A DNA stretch of 64,000 bases from Cucumis sativus (taxonomy: Eukaryota > Streptophyta > Magnoliopsida > Cucurbitales > Cucurbitaceae), in NCBI RefSeq assembly GCF_000004075.3, contig NC_026660.2, positions 30,941,498 through 31,005,497 on the forward strand. Reading direction: 5' to 3'. This document shows positions 49,037 to 62,000 of this stretch, piece by piece (positions within the stretch are counted from its first letter, which is position 1; every line of letters starts with the position of its first letter). Position numbers and translations under genes: made by a program. A model generated the notes under the pieces. It saw only the letters and a program-made list of their open reading frames with translations. It was not told the DNA's origin and did not search any database.

Positions 49037-50964
49037 CACCAAACCCAAACCATATGGACAACCGCCAGTTCCAAGCTTAAAACGACCCCGCTGACCGTTA
49101 GAACCCTCTCTTGGCCTGTACTTTTTTTAGATTCAAATGGAAGGGCCTCTTCGAGTCCAGTGATATTATGTGTATATTTTTGCTTCTTCTATAAATTATA
49201 GATTTTAATTGATAAATGGGGAAATGTTCTTGTATGGCAACTATGTGGAAATATTTACCATAATAGCAATTCTTTATTTTTCCCGATTTTGGCGTCTTGG
49301 CGCTTTTCTTCCTTAGTATTCTTCTTCTCGTGTCACGCTCTCACGAACCCACGCTCCAAAAAAACTCTTACAATCCCGGCACAAGTTTGTAGTTAGGATT
49401 ATTACTAGATGAGCTCCACAACTTTTAGCTTTTTTTAATTAATTAATTATATTGCTTAATTAAAGGGTGTTTTATATTCGGTAGTAAGTATGTTTAATTT
49501 ATAAAATAATTAGGTAAACCATAGCACAACCGAAAGGCAACCAATTAAACAACGTCTTTAATTATTGAAGGCAAAATATGCATTCTTTAATGGTTATCTA
49601 TGTAAATTGTGATACACCAAAAGTTAGGTTTTAAGAAATTTCAAAAGAGGGTTGTTTTTTCCTCCTCTGATGATCTCTTCAAGTGTACTGAAGTTCTGTT
49701 AGTCGTATCGCATAAGCACACTTCACCCTTTAATTAATAAATTCTTCATTGATTTGTTTTACTTGTGTAAGTTACACAACCCCTAAAACCCAATCTCCAA
49801 ATATAAATTAACCAGCTTCTAATTTACATCTCATTTTTCTTTCTTAGATCAATAGAAGTTGGCAAAAGTCTACATCAATGTATCTATTGTTGATCAAATA
49901 TAAACTTTTGTTATATTTTATAATTCTTTTCTATTGTATCTTTGATTTACAATCATTTTCTAAAATTGGTAACAATTAGATTAGTGTCGAACAATAGATG
50001 CTAAGAAGATAAAAGAAAAATACACAAAGAAAATTGATGATGAAGTTTGTCTAAAGACCCATCCTAAGTCATTTTCACAATAACACGTATTAGATATTGT
50101 TCATTATATGATACACGACATGATTGATATGAATAGAAAAGAAATATGTGACCATGGTTTACATTCCAGTTCCCTCAGGCAACATAATTATATATGTAGA
50201 AGAGATCACGGAAAATTTCTTCATTTAGTTAATATATACGTGCATATAATGTTAAGGAAAATTATAATATAATTAACATAATAAAATTAATATTTAGGTT
50301 AGTTGATAATTTAGGTAATTCAATTACTTATTTTCGTATGTTTCCTTATAAGGTTATAAATAACCCCTTAAGGGAGGGGTTGTTATAAATAATCCCTTAA
50401 TTTTAGAATAGCTAATTTTGATTCATTATGTGAATATTTGTTATTGGGGTATTCAATTAATTTTTTTCTTATTTGCCATGAATTTGGGTTTATGTATTAC
50501 CAGGAGGATGTGATAGAGAGAGTGAGGATTAATGAATAAATTAATTAAGATGGGTGAATTGAAAGAGATGGTTTCTTAAATGAATGAGGATGACTCAATT
50601 GCAGAAAAGTAGAAATTTTGGACCAGTTATATATTGAACTATTATATTCTTCACACACACACACATGTAATTTAGATACAAGTAACCTATATCCCTCTAA
50701 ACTGTCCATAAATTAATTAACGTGGATACATAACAATATATAACTTCTATAAATTAATATAAATATAATAATATAATACAAATGGATCAAAGTAGGGGAT
50801 TAATTATTATACTGTTTCCTGAGTTAAAATGGAATATATATTGGACAAATTGGAGATTTCCATGCCAGCACTATAAAGGCGGAGGGCTAGAGATATACAA
50901 AATTTAATAAGCTAACCATTGATTTGGATCAAGAGAAGAGTAATGTAATTTAATCAAGGAGACG
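49037..50964. other. Divergent intergenic region between PPR and MYB genes
   Basis: About 1.9 kb of AT-rich DNA. A short repeat at 50353-50400 has two copies of a TTATAAATAA...CCCTTAA word and an AACCCC/GGGGTT palindrome. The MYB core promoter is at the right end. No gene is recognised. Confidence 0.5.
50872..50878 (+). promoter_or_regulatory. TATA box of the MYB gene
   Basis: TATAAAG lies 93 bp upstream of the ATG at 50965, followed by a purine-rich leader. Position and sequence fit a plant core promoter. Confidence 0.6.
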
Positions 50965-51834
50965 ATGAAGAAGGTGAAGAGAGGATTGTGGTCTCCTGAA
51001 GAAGACGAGAAGCTAGTAAAGTGTATGAAGAGGATATTGAGTAGTGATGGGGCGCAAGCGGCATGTTGGAGTCGTGTGCCTAAAATGGCAGGGCTTGAGA
51101 GATGTGGAAAGAGCTGCAGGTTGCGGTGGATAAACTACTTGAGGCCGGATCTTAAAAGAGGTTGTTTCAGTGCAGAGGAGGAAAGGACAATCATTGACGT
51201 TCACCGTATTCTAGGCAACAGATGGGCTCAAATAGCCAAACATCTCCCTGGGAGAACCGACAATGAGATTAAGAATTTTTGGAATTCCTCCATAAAAAAG
51301 AAACTTATTGCTCAGGGTCTTGATCCTACTACCCACAATCTCCTCCCTGCATCTACTACCAATACTATTTACAATCATCATCAATCAATTATAATTTCTC
51401 AATCCCCTGTCACCTCCAACAACAATAATAATACAACCTACTTAACTACTTCGTTGCCCCTACCCATGAACTTTGAACATCATCATCTAGGTATGAACGA
51501 AAACAATAATATTATTGATGATAGCAGTGAGGCGTTGCAGAGGAATAATACGTTGGAGAAAGACAATGATGACAATGGCGTGGGTATGGTTGCAGAATAT
51601 CAACTGGAAATGGGGTATAGAGAGCTCAATAACAATGTTATGATGAGGCAGCAGCTCCAACATGATGTTGATGTTCATGATTATAAAACCACATGTCACA
51701 ATAGTACTACCACTGTTGTTGAGTTTCACGATTTTGATTTCTATTTTGAGGACTCGACACCCATGTCAAATATTCCGCCAAATTCCATCCTTACCAATTA
51801 TACTTCTTCGTCCAATAATTTTCAATTTGCTTAG
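50965..51834 (+). CDS. R2R3-MYB transcription factor, secondary-wall MYB46/83/61-related group
   Basis: One uninterrupted exon of 289 residues. R2 (about 5-57) has Trp9, Trp35 and Trp55. R3 (about 63-110) has Phe68, Trp87 and Trp106. The words [21 protein letters not shown] and [21 protein letters not shown] and the [11 protein letters not shown] tail after R3 are those of the MYB46/83/61/50/86 group, whose members control secondary wall or related programmes; the exact orthologue is not fixed. The C-terminus is Asn/His-rich with an acidic end. Two oddities: R2 has 25 rather than 19 residues between its first two Trp (extra residues around [12 protein letters not shown]), and the usual introns of R2R3-MYB genes are absent. 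The stop codon falls inside a CTAG-type tetranucleotide run (51831-51846). Confidence 0.9.
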   Translation: MKKVKRGLWSPEEDEKLVKCMKRILSSDGAQAACWSRVPKMAGLERCGKSCRLRWINYLRPDLKRGCFSAEEERTIIDVHRILGNRWAQIAKHLPGRTDNEIKNFWNSSIKKKLIAQGLDPTTHNLLPASTTNTIYNHHQSIIISQSPVTSNNNNNTTYLTTSLPLPMNFEHHHLGMNENNNIIDDSSEALQRNNTLEKDNDDNGVGMVAEYQLEMGYRELNNNVMMRQQLQHDVDVHDYKTTCHNSTTTVVEFHDFDFYFEDSTPMSNIPPNSILTNYTSSSNNFQFA

Positions 51835-53094
51835 CTAGCTAGCTAGATTGGCTACCTTTTAATTTACGACCGTTGTTATTATTCATTAATTACCTTTTGT
51901 CCATAATGAATCCAATCTCGGTCATCATCTACTATATTATACATGTCATGCTTGTATGGATGTACCTCATAAATATAATGTACGTTATATTATATATATT
52001 CATTTTCTTTTCTTCCCTATTCTCTTTATATCTTCTTCAATTCTTTCTCAATATTGTTCGTATAATAATCTAATTTACATGAATGAAACTTCTTCCTTTC
52101 AACACGCAGCATGCATATAATATGAATTTGGTCACAAGTATATTTCCTTAATTTGGTCACATGCGTTTTTTATAGTAAAATTTATAATCTACATAAGAAA
52201 ACCTTAGCAACTCATTTTGCTTTTTAAATATAACTACATCAATGCTATAATTGTACCACCATCAAGCATATCGTCAACACCTTCTAGATGTGTTTTAACC
52301 ACTCTTCGGGAAAATCATTGCCCAACCACTTTATCAAACTTTTCTTTCAAGAATGTCTCTCCAAGAACCATTCATTTAATTAGATATATCAAATAATATT
52401 AAAGTTCTTTCATAAAAGTACATTCACAATTAAAATAGTAATCTATCTCTTTAATTTAAAAAATATATCTCTTCTAAAATCATTCAATAATTTAAGACGA
52501 AGGTTTCGGATAAGGTAGAAAAATTTATAGTGATACAAAAACACATACTATCTTAATTAATTATTTGATACGTCAATAAATCATTAAATATTTATTATGT
52601 GAATCTGTTGGATCGTTAATAGTTGCTATTAGAAATTTCTCCATACCAAGTTGCTATTATTGACAAAATAATCCTTTGATTTATGGATAGTGTTTGGCAG
52701 GGAAAGTTTAATTGAGTTAAGAGTCACGGGAGAAATTGATGTGAATTGATACGGTTGGAAGGAAACAAAGAAGAAAAGGAAAGTAATTTTAGGCGCGACC
52801 TTTTTTCTTTGAGAAAAAAAGTCGTGTAAATACATAATATGAAATGTTCGAATACCGATTCCTTTTCATAAGAGGAAAAAAGAGTTCATCAATAAAACTT
52901 GAACCGGCGGTTTATTGCAGCCACGGCGATCGGTAGTCGGCGATTCCATTTCCCAACCCTCATGAACTTCCGCCTCCAAAGTCCACCGCTTCAGTTCAGA
53001 TAATAGATATTCTTCTGATAAGTCATGCCATCGCCACCAGGTTCTATTTTTTGCTTTCAGCTGTGATTTTAATTCATTAATTCCACTCTCATCA
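51835..53094. other. Intergenic region between MYB and DCAF4-like genes
   Basis: AT-rich MYB 3' flank, then the DCAF4-like upstream region. From about 52900 the sequence is less AT-rich and probably holds the 5' leader of the next gene. No gene is recognised. Confidence 0.5.
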
Positions 53095-56000
53095 ATGCCA
53101 AATCCTCCTCTTTATACTTCCATTGCAGATCTCCCTGGCTATTACTATGATGCCCAGAAGAACAGGTACTTCCCGCTCAAAGGTCCCATACCTGGTTCTT
53201 CTCGTGCTTCTTCCTCCTCCTCTTCAGCCCCTCATCATAAACCACCTTCTGACTCCACTCCGGTGAGTACTACCCTACCTCTGTATCCTGCCAATTTCAA
53301 ATTTTTCGGGTTAGGATTGACGCTTTTCTATGCGCAATCTGCTCCCCACAAAATCTCCCTACTTAGTTTTTTTTTTTTTTTTTTTTTTTTTTGCTATTAA
53401 ACGGGGCTAAATCCCATTTATATAAACATGCTATCTGACTTCTCTATCACACGAGGTACCTAAAAAATTTTGCGGTTTCTTACTAGTCCTGAACGTTCCC
53501 TCGATTATCAAAAGCTTTTGCGAGAGAGTCTTCAATAGGAAGATCATCTAACTAAGTATGAACTAATTGCTCTTCGACTAACCCGAAATGCAAAATTAGA
53601 AACCCCATCATGAATATATGGAGTGGAGATAGATGCCTTATTAGTGGAAGATGACAAAACACCTTTGGTGATTACAACATTTGATCTGGAGGAGTCAATT
53701 ATCTATAAGCATACGAATTTGAAGGAAGTGGGGAAGACTCAGAAAAGTTTCCAATTAGGTCTTTTTTTTCTTCTAAGAATGAATTCCCCTTCATATAATT
53801 AGTTTGTTGCCGCCTTTCATTTGAGCTTGCTTGTGGTAGATTTTAAAGTTGAAGTAGTATCATCGAGAAAATAATTAATACAGATAACTGTGCAAATAGT
53901 GAAAGAATTAAAATTGTTAAAATATGTATTCGATAGTAAAATTAGAATAAAATATTAAAGTAAGGAAAAACAGGAAATTACAACGTTCTTATCCTTTGGT
54001 CAATTTTTGGTATGCTATGGATTTATGAAAATTTTATGGATTGTAATCAGTATGCTATTGTTTTCACTTCCTTAAGGTATATCATATATGCTCTCATGTC
54101 CACTGCATTTTCCATGGTAGGTAAGCTGACATGTCGTGGGAGTTGGCGGTGCTGTCATTGACAGTTTTGCCCTCACTATAGAAATTAATTTTATCATATT
54201 TAGGTACTTGAGATTGATACTTTGAAGATTTTTTTTTTCTCTACAGACTGTCAATTCATATTTGAAGGCCGACTTAAGAACTGTGAAGCTGATTCAGGCC
54301 AGGGAGTTATATGGTGATGTTATTGCTTCCAGTAAAGCCAAGTGTAACTTCAAGGAAAAATTCCAAAATTTATTGGCATCTAAACCAGTGGTATGTTCTT
54401 TATCAGAGACAATCCTAAAGTTGGAAGCATTTGTTCTAATTTCACTTTAAACGAAAGTTGAATTAGGGTTTGATATATTAGTTGAATTATTCCACTGATG
54501 CTTATACAAGGTGGAAGCCATATAAGAAAGAAGGGTAGTCAAAACATTGTGAGAAAACAAGCTGTTAACCTTGGAATCATATTCCTTTCTCTTTATTTAT
54601 GATTATTTTTAAAAGGAAACCACTTCTTATTGAAATAATGAAAAAGGAATAGATATTTAAGGGTTACAAACTCCCGAAGAAGTGATATATATATAATCTA
54701 TCTATATTGATTGATGGCCTCCTATTTGTTGTTGCTAGCAAATACCAATATTTTTTGTTTTGGACCTCCCAAATTATTCTGAGGGGAGGTCCAGACCCTT
54801 TTTTCCCCGTTCTTAGATAAAAAGATCCATTTTCGTCATAGAATATAAGAGGTAGAACCAACAATTGTTTATTTTTTGATTAATCTATGGAGTTGAATAC
54901 CTCATTCAAGAATTATTTTTGATCCAATCCATGGGAATCAATAGAAAAGACAAATCCCTTATGATACCCCAGATCCAGCTCAGTTATTAACAGGGTGAGT
55001 AGATCTGCCCGGAAACAAACCATTTTCATTTTTTAAAAAAGAAAATGTGATTGTTCATTGTTGAAATGAAAAGAGATGTGAAAATTCAAAGATACAACTC
55101 TTTTCATTGAAATAATGAAAAAGACTATCAATGAAGAGGCTTGTTTTCTTTGAGAAAAAAAAAATAATAATGGAAGTGACTAATGCCCAAAGTACAATAA
55201 CCTGCCACAAACCCATATTAAAATAAACATAGTACAAAATTAAGGACTTAGAAACAAATAAAAGCAAATGTGGGGTGATAGGCTTGTTAGGAGGAGAACC
55301 TTGATTGTTGTGCCTTTCTGTTGTATTCTTTGTCATAAGGCAGAGGAAGACCTTGATCATTATTTTGGGATTGTTAGTATGTATAGGCTATGTGGAGCTC
55401 TTTCTGCTGGAGTAGTTTGGCTGGCCAGAGGATCATTCAAGGGACGATCGAGAAGTTCCTCCTTCATCCGTCTTTTTGAGAGAGAGACTGCTTTTTGTGG
55501 TTGGATGGGGTGTGTGCTATGCTTTGGTATATTTGGGGAAAGAGGAATGGTAGGGTGTTTAGAGGTAAGGAAAGGGACCTCAGTGCGGTTTGGTCATTAG
55601 TTAGATTTCATGTGTCTTTTTGGGCTTTGGTTACAAAGGCTGCTACATTATTTTACTTAGTTGGAACCCCTTCCTTTAGTCGGGGTGTTTTGGTGAGCTT
55701 GTTATTTTTTATGCCTTTGTATTCTTTCATTTTTTTATCAATGAAAGTTGCTTTTATCCAAAAACAAAAGAAAAATACAAGCAAATGAATACCAGCCAAG
55801 AAACAATAAACTAATACCGAACCATGGATTGTCCAAAATCCTTGCCTTGAAACAATCACTGTTTGAAGCTCAAAGTTAAACGTCTTTCTCCTCTTTGCTC
55901 CCAATCAATGAAACAAGCTAGTTAGCTCACTTTTTTATTGAAGCTCAAAGTAAACTTTGCTTCTTGCTTGCTCTTTTTTTTGGATAAAAAACCTAATTTT

Positions 56001-59000
56001 CTTCTGATAATGCTCCACTAATACCACTTTCACTAAAACTCGCATGCTGCAGTATTGAAAATAAAGGTCTTAGTCCTAGATTCTAAATTTCCCCAAGCGT
56101 GACTTCTTTCAGGACAATACTAAGTCAGTATCAACGAAATCTAGTCTTGAGCCTCGGTCAAGGGAATTTACCATTAGAAAGAGGGATTTCCTTTTGACCT
56201 AGCTCATCAATGATATTTTTGAAGTCACTTGAAGATTCACATTCCTTTGGTTTGTCTTCCAATCGGTATCTCTCTATAATCCAACGAACAATATTGACCA
56301 CTAAGCTCCTAAGAGTAAAAAATTTGCATGGGACCAAATTTACAAAACTGAATTTTGTGATGGGGTGTCAACCTAGTTGAGATTCCTGGGTGCATCTCCT
56401 GGTCTTTAGGTTTTTTTTCGCTCGTTTTGCATCATTTTTGTACTTTGAGAATTGGTAAATGAAGAAGCTTGTTTCCATTTAAAAATAACAAATATTCAAA
56501 GCTTCAGAATTATTAAAGAAGTTTCTTTATAACTTCTTTGGAGGAAAAATCCTTCTGAACAGGGGTTTAGAATAAAAAAAATCAAATCTTCTGGATATGA
56601 GTCTTCGATTGAAACATCATCCAATGGGTTATGAGCATCCAATTCCACACTACTCAGACTTGTCGTCTCGGTATCAGAATAATTAACAGAAAAATATTTA
56701 GAGGAAGAAATTTTATGGATGCTACTTTCCTTTTGGATAAACTGGTAGGCTTAGGCTATGTTAAATAATTAAATCTTGTTTGGTAAGTTTTGTATGATAA
56801 TTATTGTTTAATTCTAATTGGGACCTTTTAGAAGTTATACGATCCCAAGCCTTTTTCTTCTTTTAAATATCTTTTAAGCAACCATCATGTCGTTTTTAGT
56901 TTGTATACCAAACCATTGATCTTTCGGAAATTTTTGTACCATATATGCTATGCATAAGATTTTTATTGTAGATCATGTTAGATCCTTTGATGTTAGTTGC
57001 GCCATGCAGTTTTGGAAATATCGAGGAACGGATACAATGGGGGATAGTGCTTTGCAAGAAATGCCCATTAATGTGGACACCCTGGAGGGTCAAAGGGAAT
57101 CTTCTGTTCTACTGACAGGCAACATAAGTGGCTCCTTGAGGTATTTATGGATTGTTCTACTGTCTGATGCATTTGCGCTTGTAGTATCTAAAGAGTTTAA
57201 TCTTGAAAGGTAGATTTTTATTAAAACGGGTATGAATTCAGATTACTATTGTTTGTATGTATCCAGAATATTTGGGTAACTTCAAACAAGTTATGTGTAA
57301 AATAGTGTCTTTAAGGCATTTATGATGCTTAACAATCAGCAGGTAGTTCCATCAAAACACTCAACTGTGTTGAAATGTATACAAAATTAAAAAGAATGGG
57401 CTTTCTCTTTCTCTCTCCATGTCCCTTTAGTTTATTTGCCACTTGTCCATTGCCATCTCTTCAATGAAGTTTCTTTTAATCTGCGTGGGAGCTGAGAGTT
57501 AATTTTATATTGATCAGAAGAAATAAACTGAATTTTATTGACCAATCAATTACTAAGGGGAGGAGGAGTTCCTCTTCCATCCGCCTCTAAGAGAGAAAAG
57601 TTTTCTCGCAATTCTTTTTCCACTTTTAGTAGTTTTTTAAGTTTGTTTTGTCTACTACTTTTTCTTGGTGCAAAATAAAGCACATTTTCAATCATTGTAG
57701 TATATCTTTTTTGTTTAGCAATTGCCACTCTCTTCTGTAATTGTCTTTAGGTGTTTGGGGTTTTCCACTCATTTCACTTATTGACGAATGTTTCTTTTAC
57801 CAAAAAAATCATTCAATTTTTTGAAAGTTTTACTCTTGCAGTTTTTTTGGAGTTGGAGGGGGTGATCAACATATTGGGCATCCAGTAAACTGTTGTCCAG
57901 AACTTGTTTGGCCATCGGCCCGAGAGAACCAAATGTTTGGAGAAGTTCCTGGAGATATTTGGCAACTCTCTGGTGCTTCATTGCAAATGTCGTCGAACAT
58001 ATCTTGTATAAAGTTGTTTAAGAAGCGCTTTCCTTCGGTGCATGATGAAGTTTCGGACATTCAGCATGCACTGTATCCTTTCATTTTCTAGAATGTTTTT
58101 TCCACTATTCTGCATCCACTGCCCAGAAGAAGGATACAGTGGTGAATGTCTTTATTTCTCTTTTGATGCCTTGACTTGAGGAACCAGAATAAGTACATTG
58201 GGATCTGACGTATCCGGTGGATCAGTTTATATTCTTAATCTTGTTGAACCTTTGGATTTTAATCGAACCATTCCTGTCATTAGACGAAGGATACATGAGG
58301 TTGCTTCTTTCGATTGTTCCATCTGGACGGCTGATTGTCAATCTAGTGGAGGCAGAGCTGTGATTGGTACGATTCTTTTGTTCTCTGGATTCTTATTTAT
58401 CACGTTGAATTCTTTAACTATGTACCATGTTCTAATATTTGAGAGTTCTCCTGTGCTTGCTTCCCATATTCTTGGCCACGGTACATTGTTACCTGTGATA
58501 TTTGTTTGTCTGTTTCTGGACTTTTTATAATCTTTAAGTAACATTTCTACACTGGCAATGCTTGTTACTGGTCATTTATTTCCATTTGTGGAGTTAAAGC
58601 TGAAAAGAAATCAAATAATCTTCCATGAAAAGAACCTCCCTTGGACTGTTTTTGAAGGAGTGAAGTCCAAACTCAAATCTTTATTTTTTTGGAAACGGAC
58701 ACTAGCCTCTTTATTAATGACAATGAGACTAAAGCTCAAAGTACAAGAGTATTATACTAAGAGCAAAAAGAACCAAGGAAAAATACAAGCTAAAACTTAA
58801 ACAAAGGCTAAACTTGGGCAACATAAATATGATGAAAACCTAAAAACAAACCCAAACAGAATATAACGAGCTAATCAAAGCCACTCAAAGACAATACATC
58901 AGTAGAAAGCTAAATACAAAGCAAAACTTAAAATCTCTGAAAAATAGCCCACTCAAATCTAATATCTTGCACACCCATATCTTTTAGACGAAAGGAGAAA

Positions 59001-62000
59001 GAGAAAGCCAAGAAGATGCAACCAGCTGCCTCAAAACTATCTTGCCAATGCAATCCAATGCCCAGAGGAACTCCCATAATAAAGACAGCGATGTGTTTAA
59101 ATAAGGCTCCCAAAAGATTATGCCCATTTATGGGAGATCACACATTTGAAAAATTGAATCATTAATAAAGACTGCTTGGACCTGTGTGTATATTAAAGTA
59201 GGACAATGTGTGTATCTAAGAATGCACGTAGATTAAATTGAGAAACATTTTTATCCCTATAGGAGGCAATTGAATATTGTAAATGCCTGTATAAATAAAG
59301 AGCTGATGCATACATTTATCTTTCGAAAAAACAAGGCTTTGGTGAGTAAAAACACTCATCCATCCAATTTTCAAGTTGTACAAGCCAGGTTCCAAAATAT
59401 TTTAAAATGGGGGGACATTGTTTGAAGCTTAGTGAATTTTAGTGTACCCAACCATTGTCATTGCCATAATGTTCAAAAAGCACAACGGAGGGTGTGAACT
59501 TTGTCTCTCTTCTTGATTTTTAACTAACTTTTCTTTGCCATGTGTCTTTTAAGTTGGTACTAGATTTTGTTGCCAATGTGGTGCTTATAGTTCTCAATCA
59601 TGTTTAACAATTCTAATCTTGAATTGCCTTGAAGACTTCTAATCTTGGCTTTCCCTCTCCAAATCCTTTGAAGACTTCACCATTCAAGAATTTGCTTAAA
59701 TTGGAGTGCTTTTACTTTTTCAACTTAGGTCTTCACCTCTGTTTTTGAGTTTGTTTGCTTTTTGTCACCATGACTTGCCTGTATTGTTTGTTGTCACCTC
59801 AGTCTTGGTATTTATTGAAAGTGGAAACAAAGCACACACAAATTTACGTGGAAACTCTAATAGTAGTACCGGGAGAAAAACCACGATGCTGAAGATCTTA
59901 TTATTTTCAAATAATTCATAAAAGTACAAAGGTGGGAAACTTATAGGCAACACGAGCCTAAATCAAAGAATAAAAAAATAGGGCAAAGTAAATCTTTACT
60001 ATCCATGGGCTTTTATCATGACCTAAGCCCATTATTTCTAACACTCTCCCTCAAGTTGGGACGTAAATGTCATAAAGATCCAACTTGCTAACACACGATT
60101 CAAAATTTTATTTGAGGAGACCCTTTGTAAGGATATCACAATTTGTTAGCTTGAGGGTATATAAGGAATGCAGATGCTACCATCGTCAGGCTTTTCTTTG
60201 ATAAAGTGTTTGTCAATCCCCACATGTTTAGTCATGTCATGATGGATCAGGGTATTGGCACTGCTAATGGCTGCCTTGTTATCGTAGAATGTGCTGAAGT
60301 TTCACCAACCTCAAATGTTGAGTGAATTTGAGAATTACTAACATTAGGATGATAACTAAGGTCAGTGGGTGGTAGGGCATACAAATTTGACTGTAGAAAC
60401 AGTGGTGGTAGTACATAAAGCGGGGCGTGTGGAGCAATATAGCCCACAAATAAAGAAGAGGGTTGCACAGAAGGCATGGTCAATGCTGTCTGAGCATGAT
60501 GAGCCTGTGCGTGGGCGGCGCAAATGACAGCAAAATTGACTGAATTACGATGGTCTGTTTGAAGGCGGTGGAACCTTTCATCCATAGCAGTACTGATCCG
60601 AACATCGACGGTGGTGGTGACGCTAATACCAGCGGCTGTCTCCTTTGTTATGTTTCCATCACGAGTTGTGTTGTCTAGGCCCTAGGGTTTGACCAATGTC
60701 ATTCTCTGATACCATATTGAAAGTATAGAGACAAATAGCACACAAATTTACGTGGAAACTCTTGTACACGGTCCTGAAGATCTTGTTATTTTCTAATAAT
60801 TCCTAAAGGTACAAAAGGGGGAAATTTATAGGCAACACAAGCCTAATCTAAACAATAAAAAATTATGACAAAGTAAATCTTAACTACCTATGGGTTTTTA
60901 TCATGACCTAAGCCCATGATTTCTAATAGTATTTTTTCATCTTGTTTGTTTGGTTGATTTTTGGATATGATGAAGGTGCTAAGGGGGTGAGATGTTCGGG
61001 AGCACCTACTGATCCCCGTTTATTTTGGTTTATTGCTATGTAATATTCATTTATACTCTCATTTTTGTACTTTCATTATCTTAATGAAATTCAGGTATCC
61101 TTTTCAAAAAAAAAAAAAAACAACTTGAATTGCCATACGATACCATGAACCTTATTGAGGAGATATGGGAGAGTCTGGATCTCTCTCTCTCTAGCCCATG
61201 TTCAGTTAAGTAATTAACACTATGAATCCCTTTTGTTTTTCCAGGGACAAACATTGGAGCTGCCTCAGTTGATATGGGAACTGGCAGGATATCATGGATC
61301 TTACATGGTAAAAGTGACATTTTTGCGCTACAACTCATTCATTCGGTAATTCACTTTGTTTTGTTGTGTATGCATATGGATTAAGCTTGTTGAGAAAATT
61401 TTCTTTCATCTCTGATAGCACTATTTTCATTCCTTATTATAACTGTATAGCTCTTATTCTTGTGTGGAACAATCTTGTATCTTTCTCTGGCGATGGTGTA
61501 AATTATTTTCACCTAGTGGCTAACCTAGAGTAGCAATCTGTTTATTTTTTCCTATGACCTCAAGGCTTAGGCTTAAATGTACAATTTTTGCAACTGGATT
61601 ATGCACTTTGTATCAGCTGTCTGCCTCAGTAGTTAACTACTACTATGTTACATTGATTGTCAAGGTAGATATTTGAGCTTTATGTTGTATTGGTGAATCC
61701 TTCTTGATCTGCTTATCGGAGAGGGGATGTTCTTGTGGCATACTGGAGTTTGTGCTCTTTTTTTGGGACTCCTAACTTATTGTTAAACTTTTACCTGTCG
61801 TTTGCACTGCCTTTGGTAGTCTTGTTTTTGCCTGCCATTTGCCCTGTTATCCAACTTATTATTAAGCTTTATAAATTTCACAAGTTTTTAGAGACTCGCA
61901 GAAAGTCAGCTGTTTTATACTGCAGTTTTTCTAAGTAGCCACGTTGAAAAAACAATAATCACTTCTTTTTGGTTCCATGAAGTCTTTTACATTAAAAAGG

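Noticed and set aside
50353-50400. Stem-loop with AACCCC/GGGGTT arms as a regulatory RNA
   Set aside because: The arms are short and the surrounding duplication is imperfect; no support for a transcript.
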